Shown piece after piece: positions 35,761 to 48,219 of a DNA stretch of 64,000 bases (position 1 is the first letter of the stretch; every line of letters starts with the position of its first letter). Under the pieces are notes generated by a model. The model worked only from the letters and a program-made list of their open reading frames with translations, made no database searches and was not told where the DNA came from. The position numbers were made by a program, and so were the translations under genes. The stretch lies in contig MU400671.1 in assembly GCA_022578965.1 (NCBI GenBank), positions 30,808 through 94,807 on the forward strand. Reading direction: 5' to 3'. The DNA comes from Xylaria sp. FL1777 (lineage: Eukaryota > Ascomycota > Sordariomycetes > Xylariales > Xylariaceae).

Positions 35761-35797
35761 GGTGTTGGTGTTGGTGTTGGTGTCGGTGTCGGTGTTG
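35761..35797 (+). repeat. GGTGTT/GGTGTC hexamer tandem repeat
   Basis: About six units, TT then TC variants, in the promoter region between the Pep7 and Met8 genes. Confidence 0.85.
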
Positions 35798-35825
35798 GCC
35801 GAGAGCTATCACAAGGCTATCTACT

Positions 35826-35975
35826 GTGTACCTACCTACCTAAGGTACCTAGGTGTACTACCTCCAGGGAGGTTGCAACGGTAATTGGTGATGCGTACCT
35901 GGGTACAGGGCTTTAGCACTTGCTTAGTAGATGTGAGAAGTACCTACCTACGGTAGGTACCTCAGGTACGTTATC
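35826..35975. repeat. Cluster of TACCTAGGTA-type palindromic motifs
   Basis: Repeated ACCTACCTA, AGGTACCTAGGT and GGTAGGTACC words, partly palindromic. They are like those near 770-812, 24915-25050, 31540-31740 and 58018-58112. Confidence 0.7.
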
Positions 35976-36364
35976 CAATACCTACAGGCTACAGGTTAAA
36001 GTGACATACTGTATGTAGGTACGTAGAAAACAAACCTTGCTGCGTACAGTGCGTACAGCATGTATACACACACCAATACTTACGCGGTATCTACGCAGTA
36101 TGTAACAGGAAGGACTGATAAAGCACCCGCTCCACCAAAACCATTCCGCAGCGACGACGTCATTGGCGTACAGACCCCCAGGACAAAGCTTGAGGACCCT
36201 CGTTATGAGCCAAACAATTTCTTCTTCATATCTGGTACCGAGGAAGTACTAGGTACCAACCTAGCAACCAGCATCAACAGTCAATGCCACCATGAGCCGT
36301 TCTCCCTCCTCTGCGTATACCCTCACGTGTCGAAAGACTCGGTTGCCATGAGCCATCCGCCAAC

Positions 36365-37358
36365 ATGGCCAATACGGACCGACAGAAATTCCCCGACGTC
36401 CAAGGGGGCGGCAGTCTGATCCTAGCCTGGCAGGTCAAGAACAAGACCGTCTTGGTTGTTGGCGGCGGCGAGGTCAGCATATTTCTTCTTCCTTTCTCCC
36501 TCCTCTACTCCGTCACCTCTCCCACAATCCGGCTTTCCTCTCTCTCTCTCTCTCTCTCTCTCTTGTTTGCTTTGTAGCCTGCGTCGTTCTTCTTGTCGGC
36601 GTCTAAGCTGTCAAGCCCTCAAGCCGTCACAGCCGCTCATTTGTGCATCCGAATAGGTCGCCGCCGGCAGAATCCTGAATGTTCTCAATGCCGACGCCAA
36701 CGTTGTCGTCGTGTGCCCGTCTTCCGGTCTCAACCCCGAAGTGCGCCATCGCCTCGACAACAGCGACAAGGTCACGCACATAGACCGTGTATTCGAGCCT
36801 GCCGACCTTGAGGCTCTCCCTCCTGCAAACGCCCCTCCCGAGATGGTCCTCGTCGCCGTCGACGACCCGGCTGCCTCGACGCAGATCTGGAAACTCTGCA
36901 AGGAGCATCGTATTCCAGCCAACATCGCCGACGTTCCATCCGAGTGCGACTTCTACTTCGGAAGCGTCCATCGGGATGGCCCGCTCCAGATCATGGTGAG
37001 CACCAACGGCAAAGGCCCGCGCTTAGCCGCGAGCATCCGAAAATGGATTGGGAACCAGCTGCCCGCCGGCGTCGGCAACGCCATCGAGCGGATTGGCGAG
37101 CTGCGTGTTAAGCTCCGGCAGATGGTGCCCGATGCCGCCGACGGGCCCAAGAGGATGCGCTGGATGACCAAGGTTAGCGACGTCTACAGCTGGGACGATA
37201 TGTGCGCCCTCGCCGACGAAGACATGGACAACCTCTTGAAATTCTTCCAATCTGGGAAAGTCCCTGAATTACACGTACTGAAGGCTATGCGTGGAGGCAA
37301 GGTTCCCGAAGATTTGGATATTTTTGACGGATCCTTTGGTTTCAGCGTTGTCGCATAG
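36365..37358 (+). CDS. MET8: Siroheme synthase Met8 (precorrin-2 dehydrogenase/ferrochelatase)
   Basis: It oxidises precorrin-2 with NAD and inserts iron to make siroheme, the cofactor of sulfite and nitrite reductase, in the cytosol. Exon 1 (36365-36472) ends VLVVGGGE. A 184-base intron containing a CT tract interrupts the nucleotide loop, and exon 2 (36657-37358) resumes VAAGRILNVL, rebuilding GGGxVA. Total 269 residues, close to the usual size of about 270. NIADVPSECDFYFGS (about 125-139) contains the catalytic aspartate (about residue 128) known in the yeast enzyme. GKGPRLAASIRKWI is the usual dimerisation region. The gene is divergent from Pep7. Both splice sites are canonical and in phase 0. 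Confidence 0.9.
36537..36562 (+). repeat. CT dinucleotide tract in the Met8 intron
   Basis: About 12 CT units inside the single intron, which makes it longer than most introns in this window. Confidence 0.85.
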
Positions 37359-38370
37359 CGGCCATCTGGAGGCGGCCTCTCACCTGCCCATAGAGGAGGT
37401 TCCCTCACACCTTTGGTCTACATAGCACACCGCTCTCCGAGTGATTATTTTGTATCTCGTTACACATGAAGTTGGTATACGCTCTTAGAGAGATGTTTCA
37501 GAAACACCCTTAGATCAGGCATGGATTCACAGATGTGTTCCCCCAGGATTTGGAGGAGGCCTCACATGTGTATTCAAAACGATGAGATCTTACAACAGCT
37601 AAATCTTGAAGCTAGTATCACCTACCAAGGCAAGATAACCTGTGCACAGGATTTGATGTCCAGGCTGTTATTTCTTGACCCCCTTTAGCCATGGTATCTA
37701 GTAAACCTGTCTATGCGTCTGCAGAAAAATAGCTAGGTCATTTCCCCCCCTCCTTTTTTTTTTTTTGCCAACGTACGAACTTGATTAGTTTATTGCCTCC
37801 TTAGTTATTACCACCCAATCATACATGGTTATTCCAACTTCCTGAGTTATTCGCACCACTTTATATTCGGTTGGGTTATAGTTTCGAATTTACATTCTGT
37901 TATGCTCAGTACAAGGTGTAAGACTCCGGCATAAGACATAGGTTCGCACCCAGAGAATATTTCTTTTAGCTTTATAACGGTCTCAGTTGCAACGCTGTGA
38001 CTGAACGTAGCTGTATAGGTACTATGTTCGGCCTGGCTCTAAGAACCGTCACGCATATACTGGGGGGTTTATAATAGTCCCTTCGTCGTGATGATTTCTT
38101 TCTCCGTCATGCAAACTGAGTAATTAGCCATGCCACCGAGTTTTATTAATAAAACATTGCGTTCGCAGCGATTTTTGCCGTCGCCGGATTGCTCGCAACC
38201 TTTTCCACCGACACGAGGCAGCTTAGTTTCCTATGTCATTTCAATTGCTGTTACGGCTACTGTGTATCCAGCTACACCCAAACCATTATAACGAGCATGC
38301 TCATGCCCATCACTAGTAGATATTACAATCAGGGCGCAAAGTCAAGAGCAAGGATCATAACTCTGTCTGG

Positions 38371-38392
38371 ATATATATATATATATATATAT
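38371..38392. repeat. AT microsatellite
   Basis: Eleven AT units. Confidence 0.9.
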
Positions 38393-41300
38393 TATTCATG
38401 TTGTAGACGTAGCCTTTCCATGATTTATCTCCGACTGGAATAGTTGTCCCTGGGTATTAACAGGTGCTTTCTTTCTCGTTAATCCATTATTCGTAGCGTG
38501 TATAGTATGTGTAATACGTTTCACCCCGGTTCATATAAGAAATCTATAGTAAATTGACTTGGTAATTTCAAGTTATCCGGAGGCATTCAGTCAGCTGTTC
38601 GTTACTAGCCTTTTGGAGGTTTGTCTATCTGGTGACAAACTTGAAGAACTCTGCTTATTTACAGCTATACACTCAAGTGTTCTTCTGAACTATGCTCGGT
38701 TTTTGGTCGGAGCTCGAAATCGATGTTTTGCGCTACAACATGAGGAATGACGAGAAATCGCAGACTGACTCGGAGTTTATACATGCGATCATCTTGTGAC
38801 GACGAAGTGTCGGCGTAGTATGTTATGCAAGATTTAAAAGCTTTAGGAAAACTCCACAATTTATGCGTCGAATGTCTTACTATTGTAGTCGTTGCGCAAC
38901 GTATTAGCCACCCTAATAAGTTAGCCTGTGCCTGACCTCTCTGGTCATATTTCAATTCTTAGTGGTCAGCTATCACCTTGTTTAGACCTTCTTTAGTAGA
39001 ATCACTTTGTCTCCTACGCGTCTATGCGTAGCCATACCCATCAGTACATTCTCAAACGGAAGGGGATGGAGGATGGATGGAGGATCCAGGCATTCCAAAC
39101 ACCTTAACTAGTAAACCCTTGTTTATTAACACGATGTCTCCTTCTTTCCGCAGAGAGAACCATCTCAGCATGTTAGTCGAACTTGTAACAGTAACTGCAT
39201 TGTAGATTATTAAGCATCTATGTCTATACAATCCGCGTTTTAGGCTGGAGGCCACATTTTCCGTGACACAGAACTCTTCGGACTAGCTGGACGTGCCAGT
39301 CAACTATCTAGACAATTTAGTTACCTACTTAGGCAACTATTACACCCTGGGGAGCACATAACCGTATCATTCATGAAAAATAAACACATTTGTTTCTTGA
39401 TGCAAGGGGTGTCAGCACGAATGGAGTCGATACGATTTTTTCGTTCGTTCTTTCTTAAAAGATGTGTTGTGGCCTTTTACGTAATACTGCAGAACTTAGC
39501 AGCCATAGAACTACTTGGATGGTCTTTACTATTCTCAGTATAGCATACTACCGGCATGCCAGACTGGTTATTTTGCGGTACAAATATTAAAGTATAAGTA
39601 TCTGCAGCATGGATGTTTTTTTTTACTACGCGAGAACCCCAGAACTAGCTTTTAATTTAGCTTACAATCATAATACATTAAAATCGCTTTCTTTATCCCA
39701 TGTGACTAGTGCTATGGCACAAAAGAGCTTGTATCTAGCTTTCATGGCGCATAGAGCAGGAATATGTTTGGCTCCTCAAAATAGCCCACGTTAGCTAGTT
39801 ATTCATATATTGTTGCACCACGTCTCATGAGCAGTGTCCGGACGCCTCGATTACTTCCTTTCCACTCCCGCCGCACGTAATGTTACCTATTGTATATAAA
39901 GGTAAATGCCAGCATAACCTTCGAACTTCCAGATTTACCTATAAGCAGTGGTTCATGATAAACAACTCTAACTTGTGAACTCTAATATAAATATTTGTAA
40001 GAGTGATCTTGGCTGCTAGTTTATCTCCGTATCTCCATTCTTAGATCTCTGGAGTCTTGATCGCCTATGCAACTAAACCAACCTCGATGGAACCATAAAG
40101 AAATGCTCGCAGTCTGTTGACAAAATAATTGACCGGTTCCGCTTCGCAACTTCATATCCGAAAGAACAGGTAGCTGATATCTGACTGAAATGCCCATTCG
40201 CCGATCATAAAAGCCTCTCCCAAGCCAAGCAACCAAGTTCGTCCAGCTGCGGATGCCGAAAAAGAAAAAGGAAAGAAGAAGTGACAACGTGGTGTTGTAC
40301 TAGCAAAGTAGTCCTACCTCCTAGAATATGTGTGAAATTTTAATGATTTCGCCCCTCTCGACCAGGGTTCCCCGGCCAAAGAAGCACAGAGGTCCTTGGT
40401 AATCTGCTGTAAAGTACATTGATACAAGGTCACAATTACTAGATAGACGGCACAGTATATCTCGCTAAGAGCTTAGAGACTTTCAACGTCTTACTAGAAC
40501 TTAAATCCCAACAATCCAGGTAAGTTATCGACTCTTGTATCTTTCGACCACATTTCAGACATCTCCATGTTACACCTTAGTCGATTGATTCTATACCCAG
40601 ATGAAACATGCAGTACGATGAATTAGATAAAATACTATGAACCTAGTGAGTTCTTTTCATTTCTTTGTTTCTCGTTTATTTCAAAGCCCGTGTAGTGCGT
40701 GTTTCGTCACCCGAGATCAAGCACTGCTTGAATCCGATCCAGCGGTCCCTTGTATAAGATGTCAACTATGCGGCTACATGCATACATTCGACCCTTGCCC
40801 TTCCCTTTTTTTTTTTTTTTGGCGAGCGGTTGAAGGAGACATTATATATGTCCTCGTCATCCTTATTATCCTTTTCTCCTCATGACTGATCTGTTGAGAT
40901 GCAGCCGGCAATGATCTGATGGTTCACGGCCTCGGCAGTTGTCGAGGCATGGCTGGACAATAGAATATGGTTCTTGAAACCTGAATAAATTGTTTTGCCA
41001 TCCCTGCAAATAAAATGATGCATCGTAGAACCGACAGTCTATCCAGTTTACTGAGAGTGAACACAATTCCCACGTGGGGAGCCCTCGCGGACATCTGAGA
41101 CATCGACTTAGATTTTCACTTTCCAACAAGGGGCCGGGGCCATCTAGGTCTAGCTATTTTTTTCCCTAGGAACACGATTGAAATTTACCCGTTTTCATGT
41201 CATTGTTGCTGAAATTGTTGGTGTCTTTACAAGTCACAAGAACGGCTTGATAAAGCCTAGTAGAGTTTCATCCCCCAATAAGCGATGAATTTGTCCCTCA

Positions 41301-44300
41301 CGCAGTGGGATGCAGCGGTATCATGATATTCTATAGATTCGGCAACTTACATGAAATCGCGCAAACCCCTTTTGTTGGTCCTCTAGTCCCAGAACGCCGG
41401 TAACTGTTTCACCTCTGTCATCAAAATCACGTATTTATCCGAACCATGTCAAGAACGTCGTTGCGTTTGGCGCTCGGCATGCAGAGACTCTTTCGCGTTC
41501 TGAACCCCTATTGTGAAGCCCGGGGTGCTGCTTATCGGAACAAGCCCATTCCGTAATTCCTCCCTCAAATGGCCCCCTGACTTCCTGGAGACATCATTTT
41601 CCTTTCTGGTGCTGACCACTGGCCACCTACGTAATTCCCGGCCATAGCTCTCATAGTAGATACTAGAAGATAGGCGCAAGATAATATGCTCAGGAATTTG
41701 GCTGCCGATGTACCACATTAGGCAATCTTACTACGTATGCCTGGCCGTGATGATGAAAGCTGAGTTGAGTCCTACTATTACAATTTACTGGTAAGTTTCT
41801 GGCCAATCGTTGGAATCTGCCCGTGCCACAGTGTCAGTCCACCCCTATTATATGGTGTCAACACCGAGGCTACACAGGCCGTATTCTCCAAGCTTGTCCT
41901 AGTGGCTATCGCGACGGGTGTAAGTCTTCTTACGGGCGTAAATATAGGTAGGGTCGGAGTACGACGCGTAGTTGCAGGATCGAGGGACAGCACCAAGATC
42001 AGGTAGGTCGGGCGGTTGGCTGCCTTTCCGCGCAATACGTTCTACGAACTCAGACCCTGGTCACTACACCTCAACCTAGTCAATTCCCATGTAAGGCCAG
42101 ACAGTTGGACCCAAAGGTTCGGTAACCCAGAGTAACCGAAGGCTGTGTGGGTGATGGCTCAATACGTTTGCTGCTATAGGCGAGATCTCATAACTTTTCA
42201 TATGCCCCGTGTAACATGATCAAAGTATAAACTGTATCACATCGTGTGTGCTCAGAGTGATTTACTGGATACGTCCTTAAATTGTCATATGTTACTGTAT
42301 GGGTTGGTGGCGTTGGGGGTAATCCTCGTAGCACCTGAGGGGCATGGTATCAAAGCACTCGTATACATGACAAGATTGAAGGAACGCTACGTGAATCGCG
42401 TAGTATAAACGGCTTCTGACAGTAATTTACTAGGATGCGTACGCTTAAACCACCTAAAAGGGAGCAATACTGGCGGGGCTAGTCACAAGAGGCCGGCTGT
42501 GAATCGAAAGAGAGATGGAAATTTCTCGGGACGGCTGGGACAGCGTTTAGCCCTAGAATGCCACCACAGTCACACTTAAGCGTCTTTCAGTGAAAAGATA
42601 CCGAGACTTTGGCCGAATTGAAACGCTATCTCCCCGAACCGTGGACATGGTAAATGTCTTAAAGAATACCTTGGGAAAACAACACCCGCCGCATGTGGCG
42701 CTGGGGGCCTTGAACCCCGAGAGGTTTGGCGCTTCTCGTCGACGACATCCACTAAATGAACATTCAGCAAACGGCCGACGCTAAGAGAACAGGCTGTCTT
42801 GGGGACTACTCAAAACTATTAAGCTGTTATGGCTAGGCCGTTCCCAAATGATTCCCCAGCAGCATAAGCTCCCGGGAAGATTCTTTGCATGCTTGGACTT
42901 GGTACTAGTGGGAAAATGTCATCATTGGTTGACCGCCGCCTTCGGTGGCGCTGCTGTGTTTGTCACACGACATCTCGAGTGATGCTGCAAGCTTCCAACC
43001 GCCAGGATCAAGGTGTCTCAGCGAGGGAGCTCACGAGATCTGTGACGGAAGCAATGTGCTCTTACATGATCTCAGCGCAACTACGCGTGTTGCTCGTTTG
43101 CCGTTGCCTTTCTTGGCCAAACTGGTGTACAGCATCACGGTGCCTTAGAGAGTGAGGGGCCTTCTCTAGATGTTTGCAATGCTTGTAAAATCTTACTAGG
43201 ACAGCGTGTATTTTGTATGTAAAATGACTAATGCCTGGCCCTGTACGGGGTTATAAATATGAGATCATTGGAATTTACTATAAATTCAGTATGCTTAGTT
43301 TGTCTCTATACTTGACGTGCTGCTCTTTTCAAAGCTGCTATAGTGTGGTGTGGCCTGATCTTGGTTGGGAGGATCTTCACCCCCCCTGTCTACCTTGGGT
43401 CTGACGAAATAGCCTCTGAAACCCTGTCACAAACAAACCGATCCGTCCTCGGCCTGAGCCGAGTGGTCTATGGTTTCTGTGGCTGCAGGAATACTCGCTC
43501 GGCAGCGCCCAGTAATGCGGCCAACAACATAGATCGGGACTAAAATACAAGCTAGTCACGAAGATACCTTATTGCATAGAATAGTAGAAGCCTTCTTGTC
43601 GCCCGCGTACTGAATGTATATCGCTGTCTGATCAAATATGTACACATGTAGATAGTCGGGCTGTTCTTTGATGACTACGAAGACTACATCATATGCTCTC
43701 AGCTCACCAGATTTTCTATACAGACAATGTCAATGACTTAGGAATGATTTCCGCCGCCCCTACTTAACATCAGCAAGTAGCTTAATTGATAACTGACATG
43801 ATTAGCATGACTTGCGTTCGTGATTAGGCGAACCGGGTATCTCCCTGGGAGCTCTCGCCCTTAGTTTGATATGATGCAGAATAAGCTACAACGTTGCGAA
43901 GACCAGAATTGTATAGCCACCCCGCTCAGTTAGAGCCAGTGACACAACCTCAAGCTGAGAGATATTCTGAAAGGATGCAGTCCATCTATTCCAGACCAAG
44001 AAACCCAGCTTTTCTCATTACAAAGTCTCGATTGCGTCGTTCCAGCGGCTTGGGCTGCGTACAACAGCGATTCATCGCAAAACCTGTAACGAATGGCCAT
44101 GCGGACAGCCGCCACTTGCATAGGGATTTGCCAGAAACACTGTTCCTGGGACCTGGATGCTGAGGGACGTGAACACACGCTACATCCACCCTTGTCTTTC
44201 CTTATTGTTGCGGGTACCTAATGCTTTTCTTCAGATGGAAATCTTCACGCCCGTCAGACAGACTCAGATCCGCAGTTGTTGACACCAGACTGTTGGAACC

Positions 44301-46080
44301 GGTTCCGCTACTGAGTGTGTCTGGTTTCTGGATGCTTATGGTTGCAACTCGCTGCCAGCCATGCCCACCAATCTCTTCGTGCGCCTGGCGCGCTAATTAA
44401 CGGCACACTGCGCCTGGTCTCGGAGTGTACGCCCAAAAAAAAAACCTCTGATGCGAAAGCCGTTTTCTGGCTCGTGCGCTACCTTGTGGACAGACTCGAA
44501 GGCCGTCGGCACATAGCACTTACTGATACCTCCACTACGCAACCAGTCAAAATCATTCGGGCACACACAGGCCAGTCCTTCAGGGAGTAGAAATATTGTT
44601 CCTCTCGAAAGGGTAAGCTCGCTGTCTCACTCAACTACCGAGCAAATAAAACGCACGGGTTTGCCCGTCTTCGAGTCGGATTCGCTTTAAGTCGCCCACT
44701 TATCCCATCGCTGCGGGCTCTCATACAGTTGAGCGCAGCTTATTCCAAGTCACGGCATCAATGGCCAGAGCGAAGAGCTTAACCTTTTAAGAATTGGGCT
44801 CTGGATGGCTTTTTATGTACGGCCGTAGCCAAGGATACGAGTACCACGTGTAACGGCGGATGCACGAAATACCTCGTAGAAAGCCCGATTTAGTACGCCG
44901 AAGTCGAGCTACCTTTTCCACCCAAGATTACACATCTGTCGTCTCAGGCTTGACCGGTGTCGTGGGAGTACCGAGAGGTACACGGATAGAACCTAGACTA
45001 CCTAACACTTACTCTGTAGTCGATAGCATCAGTAATCATAATCCTTTTAAGTCTTAATTAGGCAGTTGTTTGTTTGGGACGTGGCGTCTCTCAAGATGGG
45101 GCGTCGACAAGGGTATATAGCCCCGGCTGCCAAGGACGATCATAGCAGGCAAGATTTTTGCAAAGATGTCGAGGACTTCGTGCGGTAAGATCCGCACCTG
45201 AATCACCGGTAGTTGTTGCTTGTCTCTTATAGCGACTTATATTACCGCACTATCTTGTGACCAACACGGCTCAGGTAAAATTATATTAGATGAACGTCGA
45301 GAATGTTCGAGAGGGACCTCAATCCAGCCATCAGGTCAGCGGCCTCCCGACAATCAAATGGATGTGCATTACAATATCTGTCACAACTCCACATAGTCCT
45401 AGACGTAATGGCTGGGGAAATAGAATGGCGGTTACCGGTAGCTCTGTCGAGCTCGAAACGGATCATTACGTTGGAGCAATCATCTACCGGCAGTCCAAAG
45501 GTTTCCGGTTAGTCCAACGATGATAATACGATAATACTAATAATACTAGGGCTAGCTGTCAAGGGCGTGGCCGGGAAACGGACAGGTCGAAAATGCGTTT
45601 GGGATTAGAGTCTACAGTGTTTGAACCTGGACTGTGCACATTCGACGAGACAGCTAGAATTCCATTGTCTCCGGGTCGAACGGCAGAGATTAACACAGTG
45701 TCTGCAGTGGTCGGGCTCCCAGCGCTATCTCCTAGAGTATCGTTGGTATTAGCAGTGAGCGGTGTGTATCAGCCACATATCATGCTCCCGCAGTACTAGC
45801 GATCGGGTTGATATCCGCTTTGGCGAGGTTCATACCGCAATTCGCCGGGGACATTCCAGCGACTGGGAAATGAAAGTCGACCTGGAGCCTTGGATGTCTT
45901 TGTTGGCCGGGCACCTAGGAGAAGTTTAGTTTTGGTATCCGTCGTAGTAGATTTCGGTAGCCGATATGGTCCGCCAAGCCCACGGAGGCCCATGGTGATT
46001 TTGGCTTCAGTCTGCTCTCAGCTACAGCGCGCAGTGGCCGGCCATACATGTAGTATACCGACACCACCGTAGCTGAACTT

Positions 46081-46165
46081 GTAGTGAGGTAGTGAGGTAG
46101 TGAGGTAGTGAGGTAGTGAGGTAGTGAGGTCGTGATGTATGATGTAGTGATGTAGTGAGGCAGCG
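46081..46165 (+). repeat. GTAGTGAG octamer minisatellite
   Basis: Six exact octamers (46081-46128) followed by decayed units such as GTCGTGAT and GTAGTGAT up to about 46165. Confidence 0.85.
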
Positions 46166-46549
46166 ATGTTATTCGTCTATTACCTACCTCGCTCCTTACC
46201 TTGCCCCTGCGAGCCATGATGCTATGATGCTACCGTCGTCCCGTTGATGATGAGTGATGCGAGATGAGCAAATCTCGCCATGTACCACACCTTGGATGAC
46301 GGTGTAACTGACGTTCCCCAGCATGCCCCGGTCCTCGGGCGCACTGCCTACACATGCACATACACATACCCATACACATACAGATGCACATACAGATACA
46401 CGTACACGACTAATAAGAGCCAAGGTGTGCACGAGAAGCGAGCAGTGGTGTGTAGTGTACACGGGGTCACGACCTCAATGTTACCGCAGGCCAACTAGAC
46501 TGCCTACCACAGCATACGATGGTACAACGGTACAACGGTACAACTCTCC

Positions 46550-46600
46550 TCTCTGTCCTCTGTCCTCTGTCCTCTTGTCCTCTTGTCCTCTGTCCTCTCT
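46550..46600 (+). repeat. TGTCCTC-type tandem tract
   Basis: Seven- and eight-base units CTGTCCT/CTTGTCCT repeated about six times; pyrimidine-rich on the plus strand. Confidence 0.8.
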
Positions 46601-46981
46601 CCCAGGAGCCAAGCCTTTCCTCCCCTGTTCCGGGGATGCCTGGGGATCTTCGATCGCCCACAAATAGATCGACCAATAGCCACCCAACCTCAGCAGGTAC
46701 TGCAGCGGGAGCTGACCAATTATGTGGCTCGTCTCTCCCTTTTCGGAAGTGCGCAGCCAATACAACATCGGCCTCTCTACTTCGTGGTGACTAACCAAGC
46801 CTTGTACCGGGACGCCCTAGGCGCCCTGGCAGGCCCCCTTCGGGTCTTTTCATTTTCCTGATGAAATAGTATGTATGATAGTGCATATGGCATATGGCAT
46901 ATACATGGACCTGTTGCCATGTGATGACCAGTATGATGCGCCTTGGCCCCCGTCGCAACGAGCTTAAGCGAAGGGAGTTAC

Positions 46982-47036
46982 ATGGCACGCTCGATGGCAT
47001 GCTCGATGGCACGCTCGATGGCACGCTCGATGGCAC
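46982..47036 (+). repeat. 12-mer tandem ATGGCACGCTCG
   Basis: Four and a half units, one with a single C-to-T change. The unit length is a multiple of three, so the minus-strand frame reads a repeated four-residue peptide (PSSV/PSSM), but no gene is supported here. Confidence 0.85.
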
Positions 47037-48190
47037 CACCGCTCCAAGGAGGTAGGTAGTGTGGTCACAGTGGTCATGAGGATGTCCACAACCTCATGAT
47101 ATGCTATGTCATCCCCATCGTCACCATACCTGGTACCTGATATGAGCCCCGGAACACCAACCGCCCCGTTGCGGTAAGCTTCCTAGTTGCAACGAATCCG
47201 CAATAGTGTGCAATACTCAACCACGGCTCGCTGGATTCCTGTGTCCCGGTCCTGGGGATATGTGGCTAAAGGCCGGCCCGACCTCTTTCATTGGGTGCTC
47301 TGCTGTTGTACTCGCTTCCACGCTACAGTATGCGTATCAGCAGTCTTGCCTCACCCGGCTTTGCCTTTTATAGTAACTAGAATCACTAATCTGATAAATC
47401 TCTGTCACTTTTTGTCTTGGGCTGCTCGGGCCCAGCAGGAGGACGAGTCACCTACGAAGTCTATCCTTGCTGCCACCGTCTCCCTCACCTTGGATTACTT
47501 CTTTGGGTTTGGGCTCTACGCCCCCTTTCTTCTTTTTCCATGCATACCTGGTCCACTCTCTCGGGTGTCAGTAGGTCAGTAGGAGGAGTAAGCTCCTAGA
47601 GTGCTACCGCGATTGTCTGCCACCGGCGAACCATTTCGACCCGCTAGCCCCCGTTGAGTTTGTGGGGAGAAGTCAGTCCCCATACCGGGCTTCTGGTGAC
47701 GACCTGCTTTTCCCTCTTCTCACTCAATGCGAACACCCTTGCATGATTTGCAGCTTCATTCGAGACATTGGGTATTTCAGCATCAACGGCCAACATCCCT
47801 GCCACCGGATGCTTGGACTAGTATCCACTACTTCTACTATTAGTGTCCACGCTGGTATTGATTGGAATAGTGTACAACACGCAACTGTCCGACTCATTAC
47901 CTCAATAGAGTCAAGGGGAGAACAAGAAGAAGACGAAGTAACCTGGCGGCCCCCTAGAGGCATATGCGGGCCACACACCCGTGCTCTCACACGCACATAC
48001 ACAGCTTTGCGGCTATCAGCCAAGATACATTAAGTGATTTGAGGAAGGCAATCCTAAACGAATCGGTTGGGAAAGCAACGAAGGCTTGAGATCAACGGCC
48101 GAGAAGAAAGGTGACCCTCCATGGTTGCTTGTATGTGTATCCGTAGTCTCATCCGCCGGCCTTTCGATGGATTTTCGTAACCGCAGCCCC

Positions 48191-48219
48191 CATTACATTA
48201 CATTACATTACATTACATT
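48191..48219 (+). repeat. CATTA pentamer tract
   Basis: Five to six CATTA units, in the probable upstream region of the MedA gene. Confidence 0.9.

Larger units (their letters stand above)
35368..36364. promoter_or_regulatory. Divergent promoter region, Pep7 / Met8
   Basis: About 1 kb between divergent starts. It contains a GGTGTT hexamer tandem (35761-35797) and a dense cluster of ACCTACCTA/TAGGTACC motifs (35826-35975). No gene is supported; the open frames are repeat-derived. Confidence 0.55.

Noticed and set aside
38165..38443. Signal-peptide-like frame (A-F-A-A-I-F-A-V-A-G-L-L-A)
   Set aside because: Stops directly upstream, no ATG, no joinable exon, and the downstream peptide is not recognisable.
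45130..45260. Retrotransposon integrase-like words with an intron-like border
   Set aside because: The match is a few residues and the downstream frame closes at once; chance is likely.
45593..45799. Possible Sua5-like fragment (L-G-L-E-S-T-V-F)
   Set aside because: Only a short word resembles the family; the surrounding residues and neighbouring frames do not.
47187..47582. 131-codon open frame upstream of MedA
   Set aside because: No domain, unusual composition, no conserved start context; more likely non-coding.
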